DNA of 64,000 nucleotides from Gemmatimonadota bacterium (lineage in GTDB: Bacteria > Gemmatimonadota > Gemmatimonadetes > Longimicrobiales > Gaopeijiaceae): NCBI GenBank assembly GCA_016873995.1, contig VGVR01000002.1, positions 62,001-126,000 of the forward strand, written 5' to 3'. Positions within the stretch are counted from its first letter, which is position 1; the number at the start of each line of letters is the position of its first letter. Shown here piece by piece: positions 8,401 through 18,700 of this stretch. A program made the translations under genes and the position numbers. The notes under the pieces were generated by a model. The model made no database searches. It was not told the origin of the DNA and was given only the letters and a program-made list of their open reading frames with translations.

Positions 8401-8823
8401 GTGAAGGGCAAGCGCGCGGCGCGACTGAACGAGCAGCTCAGGCGCGAGCTCTCCGAGCTGATCCGCACGGAGGTGCGCGATCCCCGCGTCGGCGTCGTCA
8501 CGCTCACGGGCGTGGAGATCGCGGCCGACCTGGGCTCGGCGCGGGTGTTCGTGCGGGGGGGAGACGAGAAGGAGCTCGCCGAGTCGCTCGAAGGGCTCGG
8601 CGCCGCCGCACCGTTCCTGCGCTCGGCGCTGGGCAGGGTCCTACACATCCGCAAGATCCCCGAGCTGCGCTTCCAGCAAGATCGCTCGTTGGAGCACGCG
8701 CGCCGCATCGAACGCATCCTGTCCGAGGTGATCGTGCCGGGGGTCGACGCCTCGGCCGGATTGCCCGTGGGCGACGGGCCGCCCAAGCCCCAACCGGGCC
8801 CCTCGGCCGCAGAGGAAGAGTGA
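8401..8823 (+). CDS. rbfA: Ribosome-binding factor A
   Basis: RbfA binds the 30S subunit near helix 1 of 16S rRNA and is needed for its late maturation. The 140 residues show the KH-like fold: helix RAARLNEQLRRELSELIRTE, then DPRVGVVTLTGVEIAADLGSA, and the closing PELRFQQDRSLEHARRIERIL. I chose GTG 8401, preceded by GGAGGG-like bases, because the earlier in-frame ATG at 8347 lies inside ylxP and adds residues unlike the family. The last 25 residues are a Pro/Gly-rich tail. Its stop overlaps the truB start. Confidence 0.93.
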   Translation: MKGKRAARLNEQLRRELSELIRTEVRDPRVGVVTLTGVEIAADLGSARVFVRGGDEKELAESLEGLGAAAPFLRSALGRVLHIRKIPELRFQQDRSLEHARRIERILSEVIVPGVDASAGLPVGDGPPKPQPGPSAAEEE

Positions 8824-9701
8824 CCGTGCGCGACCTGGTGCTTCCGGTCGACAAGCCGGAGGGGCCGACCTCGCATGACGTCGTGCGCGCCGCCAGGAAG
8901 GCGCTGGGCGAGCGGCGTATTGGCCACTCGGGCACGCTGGATCCGTTCGCGTCCGGGCTGCTGCTCCTCTGTGTCGGCAAAGCCACCCGCCTGGTCGAGT
9001 ACCTCGGCGCGCTCGACAAGGCCTACGAGGCGGTCGCGCTCCTCGGCCAGACGACCGACACGCTGGATCGGGAGGGGCAGGTGGTGGAGGAGCGCGGTGG
9101 GTGGGAGTCGCTCGACGAGCAGCGTGTCGAGCAGGCGCTCGCCCGCTTCCGGGGCGACATCGAGCAGGTGCCCCCGCAGTACTCCGCGAAGAAGGTCGGA
9201 GGCGTCCCGACGTACCGGAGCGCTCGGCGCGGCGAAGCCGTGGACCTCGCTCCGGTACGCGTGCGCGTCCACGCGCTCGAGCTCGTGAGCTGCGATCTTC
9301 CTCGAATCGGCCTGCGCGTGACCTGCTCGACGGGGACGTACGTGCGCTCGCTCGCCGCCGACGTCGGCGAGGCGCTCGGGGTGGGAGCGCACCTGGTGAG
9401 CCTGCGGCGCACGGCCATCGGTCCCTTCGCCGTCGAGCGCGCGCTGCCGTTAACGGCCCTCGGCGACGCCACGGCGGTGGCGGCCGCGTCGCTGAGCCCG
9501 CTGCAGGCACTCGAGCACCTGCCGACGCTCGACGTCGACTCGTCGGCCGCCGCGAAGCTCGTGCACGGAGGCAGCGTGCCCTTCGAGTGCGATGACCGGG
9601 CTCCGGCCGGGCCCATCGCCGTGTCGCACAACGGCCTCCTGCTCGCGATCGGCGAGTCGAGCGGCGGTATCCTGCACCCCCGCAAGGTGTTCGCCGAATG
9701 A
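8820..9701 (+). CDS. truB: tRNA pseudouridine(55) synthase TruB
   Basis: TruB makes pseudouridine 55 in the T-loop of tRNAs. The 293 residues hold the catalytic motif GHSGTLDPFASG with the nucleophile Asp at about residue 41, the LLLLCVGKATRLVEYL segment, the QVPPQYSAKKVGG loop and the CSTGTYVRSLAADVG motif. A GTG at 8820 overlaps the rbfA stop (GTGA), which suggests translational coupling; a second GTG at 8826 could be the real start and would drop two residues. The C-terminal part (about 225-293) is a short PUA-like end. ribF follows with another 4-base overlap. Confidence 0.95.
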   Translation: MTVRDLVLPVDKPEGPTSHDVVRAARKALGERRIGHSGTLDPFASGLLLLCVGKATRLVEYLGALDKAYEAVALLGQTTDTLDREGQVVEERGGWESLDEQRVEQALARFRGDIEQVPPQYSAKKVGGVPTYRSARRGEAVDLAPVRVRVHALELVSCDLPRIGLRVTCSTGTYVRSLAADVGEALGVGAHLVSLRRTAIGPFAVERALPLTALGDATAVAAASLSPLQALEHLPTLDVDSSAAAKLVHGGSVPFECDDRAPAGPIAVSHNGLLLAIGESSGGILHPRKVFAE

Positions 9702-10648
9702 CGGCGGCGGTGCGCTGGGCACAACCGCCGGGGATCCCGAGCGATCGTGGCACGGTGGCCACGGTCGGTACGTTCGACGGCGTTCACCTGGGTCACTGGA
9801 GGGTGCTCCAGGAGATCAGCCGGCGTGCGGAGGCCGCGGGCAGACGCAGCGTGCTCGTCACCTTCGATCCGCACCCGCTCCGCATCGTGCGTCCGGAGCA
9901 CTGCCCGCCGCTCCTCACCACCGCGGTCGAGAAGAAGGAGATCCTCGCCGAGAGCGGGCTCGAATGGGCGGTCTTCATCGAGTTCACGCGTGCGCTCTCG
10001 GAATACGAGCCGCGCCGCTTCGTCGAGGAGATTCTGCTCCGGCGACTCGGAGTGGAAGAGCTCGTCATCGGCTACGACCACGGCTTCGGGCGGGATCGGT
10101 CTGGCGACCCGGACACGCTGGTCGCGATCGGCGCGGAGCTGGGCTTCAAGGTCGACGTCGTGGCGCCGGTGAGCGCGGGGGGACAGCCCATCTCGTCGTC
10201 CCGCATTCGTGCCGCGGTGCAGAGGGCAGACCTGGCCGAAGCACGCGCGTGTCTCGGCCGCCCGTATGCGGTTCGCGGTGTGGTGGTGCGGGGGGATGGA
10301 CGGGGGAGGGACCTCGGCTTCCCGACAGCGAACCTGCGCGTCGGAGACGGCGACAAGCTCATCCCCCCCGAGGGCATCTACGCTGTGCGCGCCCAGCTCC
10401 GGAGCGGCACGTACGCGGGTGCGCTCCATCTGGGGCCGAGGCCGACGTTCAAGGGCTCCCCGCCCACGATCGAGCTGCATTTGATCGACTTCGACCGGGA
10501 CATCTACGGCGAGGAACTGCGGGTCGATTTCCTCCAGTATCTGAGAGAGATCCGGCCGTTCTCGACCGTGGCCGCTCTCGTCGATCAGATACGGGACGAC
10601 GTGGACGAGGCCAAGCGGGCCGTAGACGCCGCCGGGGGAATCCTCTAG
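9698..10648 (+). CDS. ribF: Bifunctional riboflavin kinase/FAD synthetase
   Basis: RibF phosphorylates riboflavin to FMN and adenylylates FMN to FAD. The 316 residues show the N-terminal nucleotidyltransferase domain ([16 protein letters not shown] near 23-38, TFDPHPL near 55-61, [10 protein letters not shown] near 166-175) and the C-terminal riboflavin kinase domain from about 185 ([13 protein letters not shown] near 201-213, then GIYAVRAQL). The ATG at 9698 overlaps the truB stop. The truB-ribF-rpsO order is the conserved one. Confidence 0.95.
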   Translation: MTAAVRWAQPPGIPSDRGTVATVGTFDGVHLGHWRVLQEISRRAEAAGRRSVLVTFDPHPLRIVRPEHCPPLLTTAVEKKEILAESGLEWAVFIEFTRALSEYEPRRFVEEILLRRLGVEELVIGYDHGFGRDRSGDPDTLVAIGAELGFKVDVVAPVSAGGQPISSSRIRAAVQRADLAEARACLGRPYAVRGVVVRGDGRGRDLGFPTANLRVGDGDKLIPPEGIYAVRAQLRSGTYAGALHLGPRPTFKGSPPTIELHLIDFDRDIYGEELRVDFLQYLREIRPFSTVAALVDQIRDDVDEAKRAVDAAGGIL

Positions 10649-10712
10649 GTTCGTCGGCTGTAAATATCCGCTTCCCTTGCAGCGACTGACTCTCGCGGAG
10701 GCCCGACGCCTA

Positions 10713-10973
10713 ATGGCCGTCGACAAGGACAACGTCATCAAGAAGTACCAACTCCACGACAACGATCGTGGAAGCGCCCCTGTCCAGGTTGCGCTGCTCA
10801 CGGCCCGCATCAACGACCTTCGGGCCCACTTCGATACCCACGTGAAGGATCACCACGGACGCCGCGGCCTGCTCAAGCTGGTCGGTAAGCGCCGTCGCCT
10901 TCTCGAGTATCTGAGGCAGACCGATGTCGCTCGGTACCGTGAGTTGATCAATGACCTCGGACTCAGGCATTAG
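10713..10973 (+). CDS. rpsO: 30S ribosomal protein S15
   Basis: S15 binds the central domain of 16S rRNA and nucleates platform assembly. The 86 residues match the family in full: [18 protein letters not shown], the [20 protein letters not shown] helix pair and the [13 protein letters not shown] helix. ATG 10713 ([11 protein letters not shown]) is the family start; GGAGG lies about 11 bases before it. The earlier in-frame start adds residues not in the family. TAAATA at 10661-10666 could be a -10 box, but no good -35 box accompanies it. Confidence 0.96.
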   Translation: MAVDKDNVIKKYQLHDNDRGSAPVQVALLTARINDLRAHFDTHVKDHHGRRGLLKLVGKRRRLLEYLRQTDVARYRELINDLGLRH

Positions 10974-10975
10974 CA

Positions 10976-10989
10976 GCCCCTCGCGGGGC
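10976..10989 (+). other. Hairpin just after rpsO
   Basis: GCCCC (10976-10980) pairs with GGGGC (10985-10989) around a TCGC loop, two bases after the rpsO stop. There is no T-run, so it is more likely a 3'-end stabilising or processing hairpin than an intrinsic terminator. In E. coli the rpsO-pnp junction is a known RNA-processing site. Confidence 0.4.
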
Positions 10990-11131
10990 CGACCGAGCGT
11001 GTTCGCGCGCATCGGACGGGAGACGGCCTACACCTTCTGCGCTGCCGCGCTATCGGGTCCACGCACACGCGTGCGCCTCGCGGCGGTCGCTCTCTCCTCC
11101 GAACACTCGACGCTTCGGTCGTCACATCCAT

Positions 11132-11152
11132 GGCCGGCCATCGGGGCCGGCC
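11132..11152 (+). promoter_or_regulatory. Perfect hairpin in the pnp leader
   Basis: GGCCGGCC occurs at 11132-11139 and again at 11145-11152; the unit is self-complementary, so the two copies form an 8-base-pair all-GC stem with a 5-base loop (ATCGG). It ends 20 bases before the pnp start. In E. coli, pnp mRNA is autoregulated through a leader hairpin cut by RNase III and then handled by PNPase. This hairpin is much shorter, so similar control is only a hypothesis. The remaining gap 10974-11172 shows no gene. Confidence 0.45.
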
Positions 11153-11172
11153 CACAACCGAAGTGAGTTGAC

Positions 11173-13311
<2,139 letters not shown>

Positions 13312-13324
13312 CACGGCCGGCACG

Positions 13325-14587
13325 ATGAGCGTCCGCGCGCCTCGTCCGGCCGAGGGCGCGGACGCCATGGTCTGGACGTCGCTCGAGAACGGCGTCCAGG
13401 TCCTCACGGAGCGCATGCCCGGCGTGCGCTCCGCGGCGGTCGGCGTGTGGGTGCGGCAGGGCTCCGCGCACGAGTCCCTCGAGGACACGGGCGCGAGCCA
13501 CCTGCTCGAGCACATGGTCTTCAAGGGGACCGAGCGGCGCACTGCAGCCGAGATCGCGATTGCGCTCGAAGGGCTCGGCGGCTCGCTCGACGCCTACACC
13601 AGCCGCGAGCACACGAGCTATCAGGCGCGCGTGCTCGACGAGCACGTGCCCGAAGCGCTGGACGTGCTGGCGGATCTGGTGCTCGCCCCTCGGCTCGAGC
13701 AGACCGACCTGGACCTGGAGCGCGAGGTGGTCCTCGAGGAGATCGCCCAGGTCGAGGACACACCAGACGATCTCGTCTTCGAGCTGCACAACGAGAGTTT
13801 GTGGGAGGGGCACCCGTACGGGCGCTCCATCCTGGGCACGAAGGACTCGGTGAGCGGCATGAACGCGCTCAGGCTGCGCGAGCTGCACGGCGCTCGCTAC
13901 GCGGCGAGCAACTTGGTCGTGGCGGCGGCGGGCAACATCGAGCGCGAAGACTTCTTGCACCGCGTCGAGGACCACTTCGGCTCGGCGCCCGTGGCGGGAA
14001 ACGGCGCCACGATCGTCAAGCCGACCGGCACGTCGTCGGGCCTACGTCGGCAGGTGCGCGAGACCGCGCAGACGCACATCGTCTTCGGCACCGATGTGCC
14101 CCCACACTCGCATCCGGACCGTCATGCGCTGGTGCTGCTCTCGTCCGCGCTCGGCGCAGGGATGAGCTCGCGGCTCTTCCAGAAGGTCCGCGAAGAGCTC
14201 GCGCTCTGCTACTCGGTTTACACCTATCAGGCTTTCTACAGCCTGTGCGGCATCTCGGGCGTCTACGTGGGCACGCGGCCGGCGACGGCCGAGAAGGCTG
14301 CCGGCGCGGTGCGCGACGAGCTGGCCCGCGTCGTGGACGAGGGCCTGCCCGCGGACGAGCTCGAGCAGACGAAGCGGCAGGTGAAGGGCCAGGTGATGCT
14401 TTCGCTCGAGTCGACCGGAGCCCGCTTGCATCGCCTTGCCGGTTTCGCGCTGCACCACGAGCCCCTCATGGGGCTCGACGGACTTCTCGCCAAAATCGAC
14501 GCGGTCACACGCGAGGACGTGGCCCGCGTGGCGCGGGAGTATTTCGACCCGCGGCGCCACCTCGAGCTGCGACTCGGACCCCAGTAG
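13325..14587 (+). CDS. M16 family zinc peptidase (processing-peptidase-like)
   Basis: A 420-residue zinc protease of family M16 (pitrilysin/mitochondrial processing peptidase type). The inverted zinc motif HxxEH is intact (HLLEH, about 59-63), with the downstream acidic ligand in EVVLEEI (about 134-140). The second half has the M16 C-terminal domain with SSRLFQKVREELALCYSVY. No signal peptide is seen, so it is probably cytoplasmic. The pnp-M16 pairing is common in bacteria (mlpA/ymxG-type genes), but the substrate is unknown. ATG 13325 is 13 bases after pnp; the open frame extends into pnp without a better start. Confidence 0.93.
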   Translation: MSVRAPRPAEGADAMVWTSLENGVQVLTERMPGVRSAAVGVWVRQGSAHESLEDTGASHLLEHMVFKGTERRTAAEIAIALEGLGGSLDAYTSREHTSYQARVLDEHVPEALDVLADLVLAPRLEQTDLDLEREVVLEEIAQVEDTPDDLVFELHNESLWEGHPYGRSILGTKDSVSGMNALRLRELHGARYAASNLVVAAAGNIEREDFLHRVEDHFGSAPVAGNGATIVKPTGTSSGLRRQVRETAQTHIVFGTDVPPHSHPDRHALVLLSSALGAGMSSRLFQKVREELALCYSVYTYQAFYSLCGISGVYVGTRPATAEKAAGAVRDELARVVDEGLPADELEQTKRQVKGQVMLSLESTGARLHRLAGFALHHEPLMGLDGLLAKIDAVTREDVARVAREYFDPRRHLELRLGPQ

Positions 14588-14605
14588 GAGACAAGGACGA
14601 CCCGC

Positions 14606-15736
14606 ATGGTCATCGGCATTCCGAAGGAGATCAAATCCGACGAGTACCGCGTCGCGGTGACGCCGGCCGGAACCGAGATGTTGGTGCGAGCCGGTCATCA
14701 GGTGATCATCGAGCAGGGCGCGGGACTCGGGAGCGGCTTCACCGACGACTACTACGAGAAAGCGGGCGCGAAGGTCATCGCACGCGCGGAGGACGTCTGG
14801 GCTTCCGCAGAGATGATCCTGAAGGTGAAGGAGCCGACGCCCCGCGAGTGGCCGCGCATGCGGAAGAGTCAGGTGATCTTCACCTACTTCCACTTCGCCG
14901 CCTCGGAGGAGCTCACGCGCGCGGTGATCGACTCGGGCGCCGTCGCGATCGCGTACGAGACCGTCGAGCTCGCCAACGGTCAGCTCCCCCTGCTCACCCC
15001 GATGAGCGAGATCGCCGGCCGCATGTCCGTGCAGGAGGGCGCCAAGTACTTGGAGCGCCCGCAGGGCGGCCTCGGCGTACTGCTCGGCGGGGTACCGGGC
15101 GTCCTTCCGGGTAAGGTGCTGATCTTGGGCGGTGGGGTGGTCGGCACGAATGCCGCCAAGGTCGCAGCCGGCCTGGGTGCTCGCGTCGGCATCATGGACA
15201 TCAATCTCGACCGCCTGCGCTACCTGGACGACGTGATGCCCGCGAACGTGCACACGATCTTCAGCACGCGCTACGCGATCAGGAAGCAGATCGAAGATGC
15301 GGACGTGATCATCGGCGCCGTGCTCATTCCTGGCGCCAAAGCGCCGAGCCTGATCACCGAGGAAGACCTGAAGCTGATGCGCCCTGGCACGGTGATCGTG
15401 GACGTCGCCGTCGACCAAGGGGGTTGCGTCGAGACGATCCGCCCGACGACGCACAAGGATCCCGTGTATACCGTCGACGGTGTCATCCACTACGGCGTAG
15501 CGAACATGCCGGGCGGTGTGCCGCGCTCGAGCACGCTCGCGCTCACGAACGCGACGCTTCCGTACGCGGTCGCGCTCGCCTCCAAAGGCTGGCGCCGCGC
15601 GTGCGCGACCGACCCGGCGCTCAAGGCCGGGCTGAACGTCGTGGGAGGTAAGGTCACGTATGCGGGCGTCGCAGAAGCGTTCGGACTCACGTGCACGAGC
15701 GCCGACGATGTGCTCCGCGGCCCGGCGGTCGTGTGA
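14606..15736 (+). CDS. ald: Alanine dehydrogenase
   Basis: Alanine dehydrogenase interconverts L-alanine and pyruvate plus ammonia with NAD. The 376 residues start with the family signature (IGIPKEIKSDEYRVAVTP), contain LKVKEPTPREW with the catalytic Lys, TYFHFAAS with the catalytic His, and the Rossmann motif GGGVVGTNAAKVAAGLGA near 174-191, followed by the Asp of MDIN that reads the NAD ribose. The end (PYAVALASKGWRRAC) is also typical. An AGGAGACAAGG stretch lies before the ATG. The last codon overlaps the dut start. Confidence 0.96.
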   Translation: MVIGIPKEIKSDEYRVAVTPAGTEMLVRAGHQVIIEQGAGLGSGFTDDYYEKAGAKVIARAEDVWASAEMILKVKEPTPREWPRMRKSQVIFTYFHFAASEELTRAVIDSGAVAIAYETVELANGQLPLLTPMSEIAGRMSVQEGAKYLERPQGGLGVLLGGVPGVLPGKVLILGGGVVGTNAAKVAAGLGARVGIMDINLDRLRYLDDVMPANVHTIFSTRYAIRKQIEDADVIIGAVLIPGAKAPSLITEEDLKLMRPGTVIVDVAVDQGGCVETIRPTTHKDPVYTVDGVIHYGVANMPGGVPRSSTLALTNATLPYAVALASKGWRRACATDPALKAGLNVVGGKVTYAGVAEAFGLTCTSADDVLRGPAVV

Positions 15737-16182
15737 CGTCGCTCACCGTGCGCTTCACGCGGCTCCCGTCGAACCCCGACTTGCCGTTGCCGGAGCGCGC
15801 CACGCCGCACGCGGCTGGCTACGACGTACGCTGCGCGGAGACCAGCGTGACTCTCGCGCCCGGTGAGATCCGCCTGGTCGGCACCGGGCTGCAGATGGAG
15901 ATCCCCGAGGGCGTGGAGTGCCAGGTGCGTCCGCGCTCCGGCCTCGCGCTCAAGCACGGCATCACGCTCCCGAACAGCCCGGGCACGATCGACCCTGACT
16001 ACCGCGGCGAGCTGCGCATCATCATGCAGAACCTGGGGCGCGAGCCGGTGACGCTCGGTCGGGGAGAGCGGATCGCGCAGCTGGTCTTCGCCCGCTTCGA
16101 GGCCCCCGCGATCTTGCTCGCCGAGACGCTCTCGGAGACCGGTCGGGGGACGGGTGGGTTCGGCAGCACCGGGGTGTCCTGA
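15733..16182 (+). CDS. dut: dUTP diphosphatase
   Basis: dUTPase hydrolyses dUTP to dUMP and PPi, keeping uracil out of DNA and supplying dUMP for dTMP synthesis. The 149 residues carry all five trimeric dUTPase motifs: HAAGYDVRCAE, VRPRSGLALKHGI, GTIDPDYRGELRIIMQN, RGERIAQLVFARFE and the C-terminal RGTGGFGSTG arm that closes over the active site. The GTG start at 15733 overlaps the ald stop (GTGA), so translation is probably coupled. It is the last gene before the mre block; the next 94 bases hold no gene. Confidence 0.95.
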   Translation: MTSLTVRFTRLPSNPDLPLPERATPHAAGYDVRCAETSVTLAPGEIRLVGTGLQMEIPEGVECQVRPRSGLALKHGITLPNSPGTIDPDYRGELRIIMQNLGREPVTLGRGERIAQLVFARFEAPAILLAETLSETGRGTGGFGSTGVS

Positions 16183-16276
16183 CGCTCCGCCGCCCGCGCT
16201 CGAAGCTGGCATCGCCCTTGGCGTAAACGTATGTTCATCGCTCCCGTCGCCCGTCATCGCCCCACCACCTAGAACC

Positions 16277-17323
16277 TTGCTGGACGAACTGAGCGGTTGG
16301 CTCAACTCGGGGCGACTCGTCCCGGTGAACGACATCGCCGTGGACCTGGGCACCGCAAACACCCTGGTCTACGTGAAGGGCGAGGGCATCGTGCTCAACG
16401 AGCCTTCCGTCGTCGCCGTGGAGAAGGGGAGCCGGCGCATCATGGCGATCGGCCTCGAGGCCAAGCGCATGCTCGGCCGCACGCCCGAGGGCATCGAAGC
16501 GATCCGCCCGCTCAAGGACGGCGTCATCGCCGACGTGGACGTCACCGAGATGATGCTTCGCCACTTCCTCAAGCAGGTGACGGCGAAGCGCATCTTCCGT
16601 ATCAAGCCGCGTGTGGTCGTCGGCGTGCCGTCGGGCATCACCGAGCTGGAGCGGCGGGCGGTGCGCTCGAGCGCGATGTCGGCCGGTGCCAAGAACGTCT
16701 ACATGGTGGACGAGCCCATGGCCGCCGCGATCGGCGTGGGGCTCCCCGTGGAGACGCCGACGGGCAACATGGTGATCGACATCGGCGGCGGCACGACCGA
16801 GATCGCGGTCATCGCGCTCTCGGGCATCGTCTCGAACACCTCGATCCGAGTCGGCGGCGACGAGCTCGACTCGGCGATCGTCACGTTCCTGCGCAAGAAC
16901 TACAACCTCCTGATCGGCGAGCCCACCGCCGAGGCGATCAAGGTGCAGATCGGCTCCGCGTTCGACTTCGGGGAGGAGCGGGAGATGGAGGTGAAGGGGC
17001 GCGACCTCGTGTCCGGCATCCCCAAGACGGTCCTTGTCCACTCGCAGGAAGTGCGCGAGTGCATCCAGGAACCGATCCAAGCGGTCGTGGAGGCGGTACG
17101 CCGAGCGCTCGAGATCACGCCGCCCGAGCTCTCGTCCGACATCGTCGACCGCGGCATCGTCATGACCGGCGGGGGTGCGCTCATCCGCGGCCTCGACCGG
17201 CTCCTGCAGCACGAGACCAACCTTCCGATCCACGTCGACGAGGAGCCGCTCACGTGTGTCGTGAGGGGTGCGGGGCGCATCCTCGACGACATGGTGAAGT
17301 ACCGGACGGTCCTCGTCCAATAG
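16277..17323 (+). CDS. mreB: Rod-shape determining actin MreB
   Basis: MreB is the bacterial actin that forms membrane-bound filaments and positions the elongasome. The 348 residues contain the actin-fold phosphate loops (AVDLGTANTLVYVKG, MVIDIGGGTTEIAVI), the FLRKNYNLLIGE segment and the late GIVMTGGGALIRGL adenosine motif. The start is unusual: TTG at 16277 (LLDELSGWL) is the only start that keeps an N terminus; the alternative GTG 16324 begins close to the fold. The 94-base gap upstream has no clear promoter boxes. It begins the block mreB-mreC-mreD-mrdA-rodA, with a 15-base gap to mreC. Confidence 0.95.
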   Translation: MLDELSGWLNSGRLVPVNDIAVDLGTANTLVYVKGEGIVLNEPSVVAVEKGSRRIMAIGLEAKRMLGRTPEGIEAIRPLKDGVIADVDVTEMMLRHFLKQVTAKRIFRIKPRVVVGVPSGITELERRAVRSSAMSAGAKNVYMVDEPMAAAIGVGLPVETPTGNMVIDIGGGTTEIAVIALSGIVSNTSIRVGGDELDSAIVTFLRKNYNLLIGEPTAEAIKVQIGSAFDFGEEREMEVKGRDLVSGIPKTVLVHSQEVRECIQEPIQAVVEAVRRALEITPPELSSDIVDRGIVMTGGGALIRGLDRLLQHETNLPIHVDEEPLTCVVRGAGRILDDMVKYRTVLVQ

Positions 17324-17338
17324 GGGAGGAGCTCCGCC

Positions 17339-18217
17339 GTGCCTTACGGGCCTGAGCCTCAGACCTCGGGGGCACGTCGTCAGGGCACGCTGGCGGCGGT
17401 GGTGATGATGGCCGCTCTTGCGGTCCCCTACGGCCCCCAAGGTTTCCAACAGCAGGTCGCGCTCATGCTGCAAGGGAGCGCACTGGCCCCGTTCATCGCC
17501 ATGCAGGCGCGCCTCGCCGAGGGAAGGGCGCGTGCCGAGCAGATCGACTTCCTGCAGGCCGAGCTGGACTCGCTTATCGCCGAGACGGCCACGCAGGCGG
17601 CGCTGGCGGACGAGAACCGCGAGCTGCGTGAGATCCTCGGCCTGGGGGATCGCGCCGGCCCGCGCTTCTTGGCGGCTACCGTGCTGCGGCCGGGAACGCC
17701 TGGCTCGGAGAGCATGTTCTTGGTCGACGTGGGCGCGGAGCAGGGCATTGCCGAGGGGGCGCCCGTGGTGAGCGCGCGTGGTCTGGTGGGGAGGATCCTG
17801 GAAGTGCGACCGCGCAGTGCGGTCGGCATGGACTGGACGCACCCGGACTTTCGCGCGAGCGGCATGCTCGCCGACGGGACCGCCTTCGGTCTCGTGGAGA
17901 ACATGCGCGGCGAGTTTCGAGAGGAAGATCGTCTCATGCTCAACGGCACCGCGTACCACGAGACGGCGCCGCGCGGCGGTCTGGTGGTGACGAGCGGGCT
18001 GGGCGGCGTGTTTCCGCGGGGCATTCCCGTGGGGCGTATCGACGCTACGGCTGAAGTCCAAGGCAGCTGGCGAAAGAGCTATTGGCTGCAGCCGCTGGTG
18101 GACCCGGGAGCGGTCACCCACGTCCTGGTAGAAACCTCCGCGGGCGGTTCCGACGTCACGGATATGTGGATGGGGGATGCAGCGGTGGCCGTGGCCGATT
18201 CGGCGGCGGCGCGCTGA
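17339..18217 (+). CDS. mreC: Rod-shape determining protein MreC
   Basis: MreC is a bitopic inner-membrane protein whose periplasmic part links MreB to PBP2 and RodA. The 292 residues show an N-terminal membrane helix (about 17-32), a coiled coil (about 57-95, RAEQIDFLQAELDSLIAE) and the beta-barrel MreC domain (FLAATVLRPG, VDVGAEQGIAEGAPVVSARGL, GGLVVTSGLGGVFPRGIPVG). The GTG start at 17339 follows a strong GGGGAGGAG. The last 30 residues are extra and low in complexity. Confidence 0.93.
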   Translation: MPYGPEPQTSGARRQGTLAAVVMMAALAVPYGPQGFQQQVALMLQGSALAPFIAMQARLAEGRARAEQIDFLQAELDSLIAETATQAALADENRELREILGLGDRAGPRFLAATVLRPGTPGSESMFLVDVGAEQGIAEGAPVVSARGLVGRILEVRPRSAVGMDWTHPDFRASGMLADGTAFGLVENMRGEFREEDRLMLNGTAYHETAPRGGLVVTSGLGGVFPRGIPVGRIDATAEVQGSWRKSYWLQPLVDPGAVTHVLVETSAGGSDVTDMWMGDAAVAVADSAAAR

Positions 18218-18220
18218 CGG

Positions 18221-18700
18221 ATGGCACGCTCGCTCGGCACCTGGGTGCTTGTCGTGGGGCTGGTGATCGCGCACTTTGTGTTGCACGTGGGGTTCGGCTT
18301 CGGCCGTGGGGCGCCCGACCTGCTGACGATCGGACTCCTCCTGGCCGCGAGAGAAGTCGGCCTCGGTGCGGCCGCGGTGGTCGGTCTACTGTTCGGGCTG
18401 CTCGAGGATGCGTTGAGCGTGCTGGCATTCGGCGCGAACGCCGTGACGATGACCGCGATCGGCATCGCTGGAGCGTTCACGAGACACTTGTTCGTGGGAG
18501 ACTCCCGCGTGTTCGTGGTCTCCTACTTCGTAGTGGGGAAGTGGATGCGCGATCTGCTCCACTGGTTGATGGTTGGCGAGGGGCTCCGGCAGCCTTTCGC
18601 GAGTGAGGTGCTCGGGCTGGGCACCTTGGCTTCTGCGTATGCCGCGCTCATCGGCATTGCGCTCCTGACCCTCATGGGCCGCGCAGGAGAGCGGCTGTGA
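18221..18700 (+). CDS. mreD: Rod-shape determining protein MreD
   Basis: A 159-residue integral membrane protein with about five helices, as expected for MreD of the elongasome. Seen: PDLLTIGLLLAAREVG and AAVVGLLFGLLEDALSV, the family's 'GLL.D' segment, followed by further hydrophobic helices. MreD is poorly conserved, so the name rests mainly on length, topology and its place between mreC and mrdA. Its stop overlaps the mrdA start (GTGA). Confidence 0.88.
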   Translation: MARSLGTWVLVVGLVIAHFVLHVGFGFGRGAPDLLTIGLLLAAREVGLGAAAVVGLLFGLLEDALSVLAFGANAVTMTAIGIAGAFTRHLFVGDSRVFVVSYFVVGKWMRDLLHWLMVGEGLRQPFASEVLGLGTLASAYAALIGIALLTLMGRAGERL

